Origin: JANMJD01 sp963828405
Lineage (GTDB): Bacteria > Actinomycetota > Acidimicrobiia > Acidimicrobiales > Ilumatobacteraceae
DNA length: 64,000 nucleotides
Assembly: GCA_963828405.1 (NCBI GenBank)
Contig: CAWHEG010000031.1
Span: 3,348,001 to 3,412,000 of the forward strand
Reading direction: 5' to 3'
A model generated the notes under the pieces. The model had not been told where the DNA came from and searched no databases. It saw only the letters and a program-made list of their open reading frames with translations. A program made the position numbers and the translations under genes. This document shows, piece by piece, positions 18,848 through 28,073 of this stretch. Positions within the stretch are counted from its first letter, which is position 1; each line of letters starts with the position of its first letter.

Positions 18848-19042
18848 TCACGAACTGACGTTCGATGCGCCGGTTCTCGCGGTGTGCGCGGCCGACGTCG
18901 CCTCGCCGAATCGCGGGGCCTCCGGCCGGGGCCTGCGGAGCAGCAGGGCGATGGCCAGGGCAAAGACCGCCGCCGACCCGAGCATGATTCCCGCCACATC
19001 AGGTCCGAGCGCGTCGAAACCCACGATCGTCGATTGGAACAC
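18848..19042 (-). CDS. Small single-helix membrane protein, unknown
   Basis: A 64-residue frame starting GTG at 19042 with an excellent ribosome-binding site (AAGGAGG, six bases upstream). Residues about 17-36 form one membrane helix (VAGIMLGSAAVFALAIALLL), followed by an Arg/Pro stretch (RRPRPEAP) and a polar, Ser/Thr/Ala-rich tail. The positive residues after the helix suggest the tail is cytoplasmic. I recognise no family. Evidence that it is real is the ribosome-binding site, the clean helix and a plausible promoter at 19153-19183; no homology was tested. Confidence 0.6.
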   Translation of the reverse strand: MFQSTIVGFDALGPDVAGIMLGSAAVFALAIALLLRRPRPEAPRFGEATSAAHTARTGASNVSS

Positions 19043-19152
19043 GCGTCCCCTCCTTGTTTTCAGGCCCGCATCACCCAGTCGGAGACCGCAAGGGGTGCCG
19101 TTGATCCAGATGACCCGACCGGGCGATAGCTACATCCCGTGGTCGTCACCTG

Positions 19153-19183
19153 ATCGTAACACGAATTCCGCTGAGAGAGTCAA
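19153..19183 (-). promoter_or_regulatory. Candidate sigma-70-type promoter for the small membrane protein, inside an inverted repeat
   Basis: On the minus strand TTGACT (19183-19178) and TACGAT (19158-19153) are 19 bases apart, in an unusually AT-rich patch about 110 bases upstream of the GTG at 19042. Eight-base inverted repeats, ATTCCGCT at 19165-19172 and AGCGGAAT at 19211-19218, bracket the -35 region and could be operator half-sites. The spacing is longer than the optimal 17, so strength is uncertain. Confidence 0.45.
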
Positions 19184-19221
19184 CATAACCACTCATTCGT
19201 CATCGACTTGAGCGGAATCGC

Positions 19222-21247
19222 CTATCCGGCGTCGCGCAACTCCCGGCGGAGGTCCTTGATCTCGTCACGCAGACGGGCGGCGTACTCGAACTTCAGCTCC
19301 TCGGCCGCCAGGTGCATCTCCTCCTCGAGCGTGCGGATGAGCCGGTCGAGCTCCTGCTGCGGCAGGGTCTTCAGTTCGCGCTGCACCTTGTCCCGCTCGC
19401 GCTGGCGGCGGCGATCCTTGCCCGGCACCGGCGAACCTTCCGAGGGGCGGAGCATCGACAGGATGTCGCCCACCGCCTTGCGGATCGTCTGGGGGTTGAT
19501 GCCGTGCTCGGCGTTGTAGGCGATCTGCAGGCCGCGTCGGCGGTGGGTCTCACCGATCGCCTTGCGCATCGAGTCGGACACGCTGTCGGCGTACATCACC
19601 ACCTGGCCGTCGACGTTGCGGGCGGCTCGGCCGATCATCTGGATCAGTGAGGTCTCGGAGCGCAGGAAGCCCTGCTTGTCGGCGTCGAGGATGGCCACGA
19701 GCGACACCTCGGGCAGGTCGAGGCCTTCACGCAGCAGGTTGATCCCGACGAGCACGTCGAACTCGCCGAGACGCAGGCCGCGCAGGATCTCGATCCGCTG
19801 GATGGTGTCGATGTTGGAGTGCAGGTAGCGCACGCGCAGGCCCTGTTCGAGGAGGTACTCGGTGAGATCCTCGGCCATCTTCTTCGTCAGGGTGGTGACG
19901 AGCACCCGGTCGCCCTTCTCGGTGCGCTCCTTGATCGACTCGATCAGGTCGTCGATCTGGCCCTTGGTCGGTCGCACGATGACCTCGGGGTCGACGAGGC
20001 CGGTGGGGCGCACGATCTGCTCGACCACCTGGTCGGACACGCGCAGCTCGTACTGCGCCGGGGTGGCCGAGAGGAAGACGACCTGGTTGAGGCGCTCCAT
20101 CACCTCCTCGAAGCGCAGCGGCCGGTTGTCGCGCGCCGAGGGGAGACGGAAACCGTGTTCGACCAGGATGTCCTTCCGGCTGCGATCGCCCTCGAACTGG
20201 CCGTGCAGTTGGGGCACCGCCACATGCACTCGTCGATGACGAGCAGGAAGTCGTCGGGGAAGTAGTCGATGAGGGTGAACGGCGGCTCGCCGGGCGAGCG
20301 GCCGTCGATGTGCATCGAGTAGTTCTCGATGCCGTTGCAGTAGCCGACTTCCTGGATCATCTCGAGGTCGTACTGGGTGCGCATGCGCAGGCGCTGCGCC
20401 TCGAGCAGCTTGCTCTCGGCCTCGAACGTGGCCAGGCGCTCCTGCAACTCGGCCTCGATGCCGACGACGGCCCGGCGCATCCGTTCGTCGCCGGCCACGT
20501 AGTGGGTGGCCGGGAAGACCATCACCTGCGGACAGGTCGCGCAGCTGCTCGCCGGTGAGCGGGTCGATGAACGTGATCCGGTCGACGGTGTCGCCGAACA
20601 TCTCGATGCGCAGCACGGCCTCCTCGTAGGCCGGGTGCACCTCGATCGTGTCGCCCCGGACCCGGAACTTGCCCCGACCCAGCGTGGCGTCGTTGCGGTC
20701 GTACTGCAGGTCGACGAGTCGGCGCAGGATCGAGCGCTGGTCGTAGTCGACGCCGGTGTGCAGCTCGAGCAGCTGACCCGCGGTACTCCTCCGGGTTGCC
20801 CATGCCGTAGATGCAGCTGACCGAGGCCACCACGATGACGTCGCGCCGGGTCAGCAACGCCGCCGTGGCCGAGTGGCGCAGCCGATCGATCTCGTCGTTG
20901 ATCGACGAGTCCTTCTCGATGTAGGTGTCGCTGGAGGCGATGTAGGCCTCGGGCTGGTAGTAGTCGTAGTAGCTGACGAAGTACTCCACCCGGTTGTTGG
21001 GGAAGAACTCCTTCATCTCCTGGGCCAGCTGGGCGGCCAGGCTCTTGTTGGGGGCGAGGATCAGGGTCGGACGCTGCGTCGCCTCGATCGTCCAGGCGAT
21101 CGTCGCCGACTTGCCCGAACCGGTGATGCCGAGCAGCGTCTGGAACCGGTCGCCCCGCTCGACGCCCGCGGTGAGCTGGGCGATCGCGGTGGGCTGGTCG
21201 CCTGCGGGCTGGAAGTCGGACACCACCGTGAACCGTTCGTCGGGCAC
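19222..21247 (-). pseudogene. uvrB: Excinuclease ABC subunit B, interrupted by three single-base frameshifts
   Basis: All UvrB domains are present but in changing frames. From GTG 21247 come FTVVSDFQPAGDQPTAI, Walker A GITGSGKS and the beta-hairpin region YYDYYQPEAYI. After CIYGMGNPEEYR (about 20777-20782) one extra base shifts the frame; QLLELHTGVDYDQRS continues. At about 20523-20530 another extra base precedes MVFPATHYV. At about 20227-20231 one base is missing in the DESH box (GAGTGCAT where GAGTCGCAT is expected), restoring the frame of VPQLHGQFEGDRSRKD to the end. The UVR motif EELKFEYAARLRDEI closes the protein. Sequence outside the three sites is highly conserved, so sequencing or assembly error is more likely than real loss; uvrA and uvrC are intact. 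Confidence 0.9.
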
Positions 21248-21330
21248 GTCGACCAGCTTAGCGGCTACGAACGGTCGTTCGCCCGGCTTGTCTGGCGGGC
21301 CGGCGGGCGGACGCTGCTTCAATGGGAGCG

Positions 21331-22371
21331 ATGGAGCCGATCCGCACCGAGCGATTCGTGCTGCGCCCCTATCGCCGATCCGATGCGGCCACCCTCGCCG
21401 CCTACCGCTCGGACGAGACGACGGCGGCCCACCAGTCGTGGCAGGTGCCGTTCCCCGTCGAATCGGCGGCCCTGCTGATCGAAGCGGTACTGGCACACGA
21501 CGGCCCGATCGACGGCCAGTGGTACAACCTCGGCATCGCCGACCCGGCGACCGACCTGTTGCTCGGTGACGTGGCGATCCACCTCAACTCGGCGGGGCGG
21601 AGCGCCGAGGTCGGCTACACCCTCTCCCCCGCCGCACGCGGGCGCGGGTTGGCCACCGAGGCGACCGGCCTGGTCATCGAGCAGTTGTTCTCGACATACG
21701 GCGTGTCACGGATCAGCGCCTCGATCCATCCGGACAATCACGCCTCGGCGATGGTGCTCGAACGGCTCGGGTTCCTGTTCGAAGGCATCGCCCGTCAGGC
21801 GTTCTGGGTCGCTGACGAGTGTTCCGACGACGCCCGCTTCGGGCTGCTGCGCAGTGACTGGGAGGCGTGGAACTCCCGTCCCCGTCACCGTCCGGGGCAG
21901 GTCGAGCTGGCCGAGATCGACTTCCGCAACCGCGAGGCCCTGCTGGCGCTGTCCACCCACTGGTCCCAGCGGCGCTTCGTCGCGCCGATGACCACCTCGT
22001 TCGCCCAGGTCGTCGCCAACGACCACGACGAGACCGGCGAGCCGTACGTCCCGTGGTACCGGGCGATCGTCGCCGACGGCGAGATCGTCGGGTTCGTGAT
22101 GATGGTCGAACCCGCCCCGACCCACCCTGGGCCGTACCTCTGGCGCCTGCTGATCGACCGCCGCCACCAGCGTCGCGGTATCGGCACGCGCGTGCTCGAC
22201 CTGGTCACCGCCCGCTGCCGGGAACGCGGCGACCATCTCCTGCGCGTGCAGTACGGCCAAGGCCGCGGCAATCCCTCGATGCTCTACCTGGGCTACGGAT
22301 TCGAACCGACCGGGCGGATCGTCGACGACGAGATCGAGGCGGCTCTCGATCTTCGACGCGCTCCGGAGTAG
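21331..22371 (+). CDS. Tandem GNAT-family N-acetyltransferase (two domains)
   Basis: A 346-residue protein made of two acetyltransferase domains. The first (about 1-170) is RimJ/RimL-like, opening RTERFVLRPYRRSDA and carrying a GRGLATEATGLV acetyl-CoA loop and HPDNHASAMVLERLGF. The second (about 185-345) has its own loop RRHQRRGIGTRVLD and the ending GNPSMLYLGYGFEPTG. It would transfer an acetyl group from acetyl-CoA to an amine; the acceptor is unknown. ATG 21331 is preferred over 21322 because GGGAG precedes it. It is divergent from uvrB and convergent with the subtilisin gene, 11 bases apart. Confidence 0.87.
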   Translation: MEPIRTERFVLRPYRRSDAATLAAYRSDETTAAHQSWQVPFPVESAALLIEAVLAHDGPIDGQWYNLGIADPATDLLLGDVAIHLNSAGRSAEVGYTLSPAARGRGLATEATGLVIEQLFSTYGVSRISASIHPDNHASAMVLERLGFLFEGIARQAFWVADECSDDARFGLLRSDWEAWNSRPRHRPGQVELAEIDFRNREALLALSTHWSQRRFVAPMTTSFAQVVANDHDETGEPYVPWYRAIVADGEIVGFVMMVEPAPTHPGPYLWRLLIDRRHQRRGIGTRVLDLVTARCRERGDHLLRVQYGQGRGNPSMLYLGYGFEPTGRIVDDEIEAALDLRRAPE

Positions 22372-22382
22372 GGCCGTCGACG

Positions 22383-23780
22383 TCAATCGTGGGCGACGCC
22401 GCCGTCGTCCACCCATGGGCAGACCATGTCGGCGGCTTTACCGGAGCGCCGGCTGACCACCGTCCACGCCTCGCGTGCCGTCACCGGAATGCCCTGTTGC
22501 ACCTGGAGTTCCCACTGCTGACGAATGACGGCGGCAGCGACCAGCGGCGCGGCGAACGACGTCCCGCTCCAGCGGGCGTAGGCGGGGTGTGTCCACGTCT
22601 CGGGCGAGCCATCGGGATCGTTGGCCGGGTCCTCGCACCCGACGACGAACGCGCTGCGCAGCCGGACTCCCAAGGCGGCAGCCGTCACCCAGTCGCCGAA
22701 GTTGCTGAACAGTGCGCGATATCCGGCGCAGTCGACCCCGGCGACCGAGACGGTCGCAGCAGACAGTGCCTCACCGCCGAAACGGCTCGCTGCATAGGCC
22801 GCCGGGAAGCACGGGTCACTCGTGTCGTCGTTTCCCGCCGACGCAACGACGAGGAGACCTGGGGCTACGGCGACGAGAGCTTCGAGGGCGTCGAGCAGGG
22901 CGACCGACGATACCCAGTCACCGCCTTGACCCCCACCGGTACCGAAGGCGGTGCTCAAGCCATAGCCCCCGAACGGGAGAACGAGCACGTCGGGCACGGT
23001 GGCTGCCACCATGCCGGACAGAACGGTGAGGAGGGTCGACTCCAGCACAACGCCGTCCGGCGTCGCGACATGGCGCACTTCGATGTCAGCGGACGGAACG
23101 AGTTGGTGGATCAGTCCGGCCACGAATGACCCGTGACCGGCGGCGAATCCCAGTTTGCCCGGTGTCGCCCCGATGAGAGCGTCGGAGTTGTCGCCCTGTG
23201 GCAGGAAGCGCCCGTTCCCGATGGTCCACGGGCATCTCGAACTCAATCCCGTGTCGAGAACGCAGACCCGGAGCCCCGATCCGCACGGATCTCCGGGATC
23301 CGGCCTGGCGACGTAGGCGACGAGTTCTGCGTCCTCGGACGGATGCGTCGTCTGCGACGTGACAGCGGCGTACTGCGGAGAGATCGCCCGTCGCTGGTCG
23401 TGCAACCTCGCCACGATGGCGACGACCCGCCGGGCGGCCTTGGCGTCGTCCGGCTCCTCCTCAGCCCGCAGCTCGAACGTCCTCACCCCACGTTCATCGC
23501 TCGGCTCGTGCCCACCAGGTCGGAATCCGGCCTCTTGCACCGCAGATTCGATGTCCGGCGCCCCGGTGTCGACGGTGATCCGGCGCGGATGGATCAGCAA
23601 CTCGTCGTTGCCGTCGAACAGCTTGGCGAGAACCTGACCGTTCGGCAGCACCCCTGGGCGCGACAGCCTCACCTCGAAACCTTGGCGCCCAGGGTCGACC
23701 TCGCCGGCCCCCGGGTTGTCCGGTGGGAGGAACAGGCGGTCGTAGAAGGCCCGACGACGAAGCTCCCTGCGTGCAACCAT
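22383..23780 (-). CDS. S8-family (subtilisin-like) serine protease, no signal peptide
   Basis: A 465-residue protease. The catalytic triad is complete: Asp176 in VCVLDTGLS, His216 in GHGSFVAG, Ser408 in GTSFAAP, with oxyanion Asn317 in SAGNDD. Residues 1-160 form an N-terminal region without a signal peptide or membrane helix, so the enzyme is probably cytoplasmic. This is unusual for subtilisins, which are mostly secreted. ATG 23780 has AAGGGG upstream; an in-frame extension to 23954 would run through the divergent promoter region and is unlikely. It is divergent from the TPR-CHAT gene, the starts being 92 bases apart, which suggests joint control. Part of the proposed protease/sigma cassette. 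Confidence 0.9.
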   Translation of the reverse strand: MVARRELRRRAFYDRLFLPPDNPGAGEVDPGRQGFEVRLSRPGVLPNGQVLAKLFDGNDELLIHPRRITVDTGAPDIESAVQEAGFRPGGHEPSDERGVRTFELRAEEEPDDAKAARRVVAIVARLHDQRRAISPQYAAVTSQTTHPSEDAELVAYVARPDPGDPCGSGLRVCVLDTGLSSRCPWTIGNGRFLPQGDNSDALIGATPGKLGFAAGHGSFVAGLIHQLVPSADIEVRHVATPDGVVLESTLLTVLSGMVAATVPDVLVLPFGGYGLSTAFGTGGGQGGDWVSSVALLDALEALVAVAPGLLVVASAGNDDTSDPCFPAAYAASRFGGEALSAATVSVAGVDCAGYRALFSNFGDWVTAAALGVRLRSAFVVGCEDPANDPDGSPETWTHPAYARWSGTSFAAPLVAAAVIRQQWELQVQQGIPVTAREAWTVVSRRSGKAADMVCPWVDDGGVAHD

Positions 23781-23872
23781 GGTGTGCAATCCCCTTGTGT
23801 CGTCCCGACCGTGGCCGGTCGCGATCCGGTGTTGGACCAGGCTTTCGCCGATCGAGCGTACGCTCCGTGGAA

Positions 23873-26497
23873 ATGAGTGCCGAACCGGTATCGCTGATAC
23901 AGGCGATCGATTGGTTCCACTCCGCCCGTGCCGATCCGGCAGTGACCAGGGCACGGGTGGAGCACGCGCTCTCGTCCCCGTCCAGCGATCGCGCCGTCAC
24001 CGGTGTGCTGCACGCCATCGCCTGCCGCGTCTCCCTCGACTTCGCCGACGCGACCGCGGCGGTCGAGGCGGCCGAGTTGGCCGTCGCGCACGACGATCCG
24101 AGCGTCCCGGCTCGGGTGCGTACCGAAATACGGGCGCTCCACTCGGCCGCCCTCTCGTACGCCGGTCGTCTGGACGACGCCGCCGAGGTCCTCGACGAAG
24201 CCGAGCGACTTCTGAAGGGCCCGGACAACGGGCTGCTCGACATCCAACGCGGGGCGCTGCTCTATCGCATCGGTCGCCTCGACGACGCCCGCCTCGTACT
24301 CGACCGCGCCCTGGAGCGACTGCCCCCGAGCAGCGGTACCGACCAGGCGAGAGCATTCAACAATCGCGGCGTCGTCAATCTCTACCTCGGGGCATTGGGC
24401 GAAGCGGAGCGGGATTTCGACGCCGGCGAGGTGCGCTACAGAGCCGCGGGACTGGACATGGCTGCGGCGGACCTCGCCCACAACCGTGGGATGGTCTATG
24501 CACGGATGGGTGATCTGCCTCGCGCCTTGCGGGCATTCGAGGCAGCGGAGCAGGAACTCTCCACACTCGCCGGCCCGATCGACCAGCAGATCGTCGCCCG
24601 CTCGGAGATCCTGGTGATGGCCGGGTTGGCCGAGGATGTCCTCGATATCGTCCCCAAGGCGGTGGAGCGCCTGGACGCGGCCGGGATGGCCGCACCTGCT
24701 GCCGAGGGGCGGCTGTATCTGGCCATGGCTCTGCGCATCCTGGGCGAGCCCGGGGCGGAGCAGGCTGCTCTCACCGCGCTGCAGGACTTCGATGCCAACG
24801 GGAGGTTGGGGTGGGCGGCGATCGCTCGCGACGAGTTGGTCCAGGCCCGGAGCACCTCGAACGAGGACCCGGGGCTCGTCCTGGACGGGGCCGAGGAAGC
24901 GGCCGAAGCACTCGACCGGCATGGCATGCACGACTTCGCCGCCGGAGCCTGGCTGCGGGTTGCCCGCGTGGCTCTCGCCGGCGAGGATCCTCGGCGGGCG
25001 GGGGCCGCGCTCGATCGCGTCCGCCGGCGACGTGGTTCGCTTGCCGTACGACTCGCCGCGGACGAGGCCAGCGCGCTGTTCCATTCGACGAGCGCGAACA
25101 CGCTCGCCGCGCGCCGGGCGGTCCTGCGCGGGTTGCGATTGCTGGAGCTCCACCGTTCCCTGTTCGGCGCGACGGAGTTGCGCGCTCAGGCGTCCGCCTG
25201 GGGTGCCGGGCTCGCCGAACTGGACATTCGACTGGCATGGAATGCGGGGCCGGTACGCCTCCTCCGAGCCGCCGAACGTTGGCGGGCGGCGGCCACCCGT
25301 CCGCGTCTCGAGTTCACCGACGATCCGGGAGTCGATCGCCTGCTCGCCACGTATCGGGCGACTCACGGGGTGTCGGCCCTTCTCCGCCACGAACGTGACG
25401 GCGACGAGGCATCCGAGCGGGCCCGGCAATCGGAACGCCAGCTGACCGCATGGCTGAGGACGAAACCCGCCGGATCGATGATGGCCACCGCCGTGGCATC
25501 CGTCCACGTCAGCGAGATTCGCCGCCGGCTCGGCGGCGGAGCTTTCATCGAACTCGTCCGCTGCGGCGGCGATGTTCGGGCGATCGTCGTCACCGGCCGA
25601 CGGACCACCGTCGTCGAGATCGGCAGCGCGACGGCTCTCGACCGCGCCGCACGCGACCTGGCGACGACGACGGGCCGACTTGCCGGCGCGTTGGGCACGA
25701 AGGGCGAGGGACTGCTGATGGCTGCGACAAGGTCAAGCCTCGCCCGGCTCGGCTCGCTCGTCGTGGAGCCGATCCTGCGCAGACTCCCGAGCGGGGGTGA
25801 CGTGGTGCTCGTCCCGACCGGTGAACTCCACGCCCTGCCGTGGGGGGTCCTGTTCGGCCCCGATCGAGTCGTGTCGGTCAATCCGTCCGTTCACACATGG
25901 CTCCGGCCCTGGAAGGACGGCGTCGGCTCCGGTGTCGTCTGTGCGGCGGGGCCGGGCCTTCCCGGTGCCGAGAACGAGGCACGGACCCTGGCCGGTCTTC
26001 ACGAGGGATCGAGGTTGCTGATCGGTTCTGGAGCGACCGTCGAAGCGTTCACGAAGGCCGCCGACGGTTGCCGTCTCGCCCACGTCGCGGCACACGCGCA
26101 CTTCCGTTCGGTGAACCCGCTCTTCTCCCACCTCCTGCTCGCCGATGGCCCGGCCACGGCGCACGACTTGGAGACGCTCCGTCGGCCACCCGCACTGATG
26201 GTGCTCTCCGGTTGCTCGACCGGCCTCGTCGGCCCGAGGGCCGGTGGGGACCTGCTCGGCCTGTCGACGGTGCTGCTCTCCGGTGGCACCAGGGCCCTGG
26301 TGGTGTCCACACTGCCATTGCCCGATCGATGGACGGTGCCGGTGATGATCTCGCTGCACGAGCGCCTGATCGCCGGGCGGGGCATCGGAGAAGCGGTGCG
26401 AGCGACGATCAGCGACGACCAGGACTCCCCCGGCGGTTTGGCGACCGCGTGCGCCCTGCTGTGCCTCGGCGACAGCCGGGCGACGCTGATCTCATGA
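23873..26497 (+). CDS. TPR-CHAT protein: tetratricopeptide repeats with C-terminal caspase-like protease
   Basis: An 874-residue cytoplasmic protein. Residues about 40-480 are Ala/Leu-rich helical repeats with TPR spacing (for example ARAFNNRGVVNLYLGALGEA and AHNRGMVYARMGDLPRAL). Residues about 560-870 form a CHAT domain, the caspase/separase-like protease fold. The probable catalytic His741 is in HVAAHAHF and Cys781 in VLSGCSTG. No membrane helix or signal peptide. CHAT proteins linked to TPRs are known as triggered proteases in bacterial conflict systems. ATG 23873 was chosen since longer forms overlap the divergent gene's start. Its 3' end overlaps the convergent sigma-partner gene by six bases. 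Target and trigger are unknown. Confidence 0.9.
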   Translation: MSAEPVSLIQAIDWFHSARADPAVTRARVEHALSSPSSDRAVTGVLHAIACRVSLDFADATAAVEAAELAVAHDDPSVPARVRTEIRALHSAALSYAGRLDDAAEVLDEAERLLKGPDNGLLDIQRGALLYRIGRLDDARLVLDRALERLPPSSGTDQARAFNNRGVVNLYLGALGEAERDFDAGEVRYRAAGLDMAAADLAHNRGMVYARMGDLPRALRAFEAAEQELSTLAGPIDQQIVARSEILVMAGLAEDVLDIVPKAVERLDAAGMAAPAAEGRLYLAMALRILGEPGAEQAALTALQDFDANGRLGWAAIARDELVQARSTSNEDPGLVLDGAEEAAEALDRHGMHDFAAGAWLRVARVALAGEDPRRAGAALDRVRRRRGSLAVRLAADEASALFHSTSANTLAARRAVLRGLRLLELHRSLFGATELRAQASAWGAGLAELDIRLAWNAGPVRLLRAAERWRAAATRPRLEFTDDPGVDRLLATYRATHGVSALLRHERDGDEASERARQSERQLTAWLRTKPAGSMMATAVASVHVSEIRRRLGGGAFIELVRCGGDVRAIVVTGRRTTVVEIGSATALDRAARDLATTTGRLAGALGTKGEGLLMAATRSSLARLGSLVVEPILRRLPSGGDVVLVPTGELHALPWGVLFGPDRVVSVNPSVHTWLRPWKDGVGSGVVCAAGPGLPGAENEARTLAGLHEGSRLLIGSGATVEAFTKAADGCRLAHVAAHAHFRSVNPLFSHLLLADGPATAHDLETLRRPPALMVLSGCSTGLVGPRAGGDLLGLSTVLLSGGTRALVVSTLPLPDRWTVPVMISLHERLIAGRGIGEAVRATISDDQDSPGGLATACALLCLGDSRATLIS

Positions 26498-27016
26498 CTG
26501 GAGCATGAACCACGGGGTGACCATCAGGCCGCCGTCTGCCTCTGCCGGTTGCCCAGCATCGACGGCGCGGATCGTCAGGCGGATCGAACCGGCGTCGAGG
26601 GGACCCACGGTGAACGAACCGAGGTCGTCGGTCATCGTCTCGAGGTCGGCGCCGGGCCGGTCGACCCGCACGGCATAGACCGCAGCGGGCACGACGATCC
26701 CGGTCAGCAGAAACGTGTCGCCATCCTGGGTGGTGCACTCGAAGTGCACGCCATGGTCGTCGTTGCCGAACGCCACGAAACGTTGCATCCGGTCGTCGTC
26801 ACGCACGACGGCAAGTTCGGTTTCGGCCGAATCGACGAGCAGTTCCAGCAGTTCTGCATCCACCGTCCGCCAGGTGTACAGATCCTGGGCGACGCGTACG
26901 AGGTCGTCGGGAATCGGTTCCTCGGATGCGAACACCGCGTCGAAGGCGGCCATCATCCGGCGTTCGGTTGGTGTCGGCACGATGTCGTCGTGATCGTGCC
27001 CGTGAAGATCGTCCAT
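26492..27016 (-). CDS. Sigma-factor partner protein with C-terminal carboxypeptidase-regulatory-like domain
   Basis: A 174-residue soluble protein. It starts with a His/Asp-rich tip (DDLHGHDHDD), then a helical region (about 17-65, ERRMMAAFDAVF to AELLELLVD). Strands follow, ending in a small beta-sandwich-like segment whose TDDLGSFTVGPLDAGSIRLTI (about 129-149) fits the carboxypeptidase-regulatory (transthyretin-like) pattern. Its ATG overlaps the sigma-factor stop (TGATG), so the two are coupled; that arrangement is usual for a sigma factor and its regulator. There is no membrane helix, so it is not a classic membrane anti-sigma factor. Function as an inhibitor or adaptor, possibly a protease target, is inference. 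Confidence 0.8.
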   Translation of the reverse strand: MDDLHGHDHDDIVPTPTERRMMAAFDAVFASEEPIPDDLVRVAQDLYTWRTVDAELLELLVDSAETELAVVRDDDRMQRFVAFGNDDHGVHFECTTQDGDTFLLTGIVVPAAVYAVRVDRPGADLETMTDDLGSFTVGPLDAGSIRLTIRAVDAGQPAEADGGLMVTPWFMLQS

Positions 27017-27597
27017 CAGATTCCCCGCCCCTTGTTCACTTCCCGTCCGAGCTCCAGCAGGTATCTGCTGACCTCGGGTGTCTCGCGGATCTTCTCGAGG
27101 CACCTTGATCGGCGGATCGCCGTACCGCCGGTCGACCAGCCCATGATCTCCTCGATCTCACGGTACGAGAGATCCTCGTTGGTCAGCATCCGCACCAGCG
27201 CCCGGCACTCCGGCGTCATCCTGGCGAGGGCGGCTCTGGCGATGCGGTAGCGCTCGTCGCGCTCGACGAGTTCGGCGTCGATCGGAGCCTCCCAACCATC
27301 GTCGACGTCACCGACGGGGACCAGTCTGGCCTTGCGGCGCAGGGCTGCTTCCGCCTCGTGCCTGGCGATGATCATCAACCACACATGCACCTTGGCGGGC
27401 TCGCGGACCTGATGCAGCCGCTCGATCGCCCGCAGCCACGTGCCCTGGAAGACGTCCTCGCGCTCGTCCCTGGTCAGGCCGAGCGCCCAGAGCACCTTCC
27501 ACACGGCTCGGCTGTTGACCTTGACCAGTTCGTCCCAGGCGCGTCGTCCCTCCGGCCCGCCGGCGAGCGCCAGACCGACCAGCGAGGCGTTGTCCAT
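27016..27597 (-). CDS. ECF-like RNA polymerase sigma factor
   Basis: A 193-residue sigma-70-family protein. Region 2 (about 20-90) includes LTRDEREDVFQGTWLRAIERL, which corresponds to the -10-binding and core-binding helices. Region 4 (about 118-175) has a helix-turn-helix (LSYREIEEIMGWSTGGTAIRR). Only regions 2 and 4 are present, as in extracytoplasmic-function sigma factors. ATG 27597 is chosen; an upstream extension crosses a non-coding stretch with stronger nucleotide bias. It lies 160 bases after the small acidic gene and is coupled to the following partner gene. It probably directs RNA polymerase to promoters of the cassette or of a stress regulon. Confidence 0.88.
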   Translation of the reverse strand: MDNASLVGLALAGGPEGRRAWDELVKVNSRAVWKVLWALGLTRDEREDVFQGTWLRAIERLHQVREPAKVHVWLMIIARHEAEAALRRKARLVPVGDVDDGWEAPIDAELVERDERYRIARAALARMTPECRALVRMLTNEDLSYREIEEIMGWSTGGTAIRRSRCLEKIRETPEVSRYLLELGREVNKGRGI

Positions 27598-27757
27598 GCC
27601 GACCACGCCTCGACCATACGACGATCGCCTCGTCGTCGATCTCACATCTGCATCGCGGCCCACAACACATGGAGCGACGACCCGACGTGAACATACATCC
27701 GATGACGTGACACTCATCACTACCGAGGCGCCGGGACGGGCTCGCCGCGACAGTCGT

Positions 27758-27949
27758 TCACGACAGCATGAGCGAGATCGGACCGACGGTTCCGGTGTGC
27801 CGGGCGAAGAAATCGCCCTGGTCGACCACCAGGTAGCGGCCCTCGCCGCGCACCACGATGATCCTGCGCCCGCAGCCCTCGACGGGGCAGACGAAGACGA
27901 TCCGCCGGCCGTCATCGTCGTCGACTTCAAAGACATGATGGTCATCCAC
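27758..27949 (-). CDS. Small acidic protein with one Cys-x4-Cys knuckle, unknown
   Basis: A 63-residue protein. GTG 27949 is preceded by AGGAGG five bases upstream, strong evidence for translation. The N-terminus is His/Asp-rich (VDDHHVFEVDDDD), echoing the start of the sigma-partner protein. CPVEGC (Cys21, Cys26) sits between two hydrophobic strands (RRIVFV, RRIIVV), and the ending is GDFFARHTGTVGPISL. One pair of cysteines is insufficient for a complete zinc ribbon unless it dimerises. No family recognised. It lies between the beta-sandwich gene and the sigma factor, all in one direction. Confidence 0.65.
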   Translation of the reverse strand: MDDHHVFEVDDDDGRRIVFVCPVEGCGRRIIVVRGEGRYLVVDQGDFFARHTGTVGPISLMLS

Positions 27950-28073
27950 TTTCTCCTCCTCGAATGGTCCGACCCGGGTGTCCGGATGCCCACCGAGGCC
28001 CGCCGGCACACGCCGACGGGCCTCGACCGACAGGGTTCCGGACGCCGCTGCGCTCAGCGACGCCGTCCCGATG

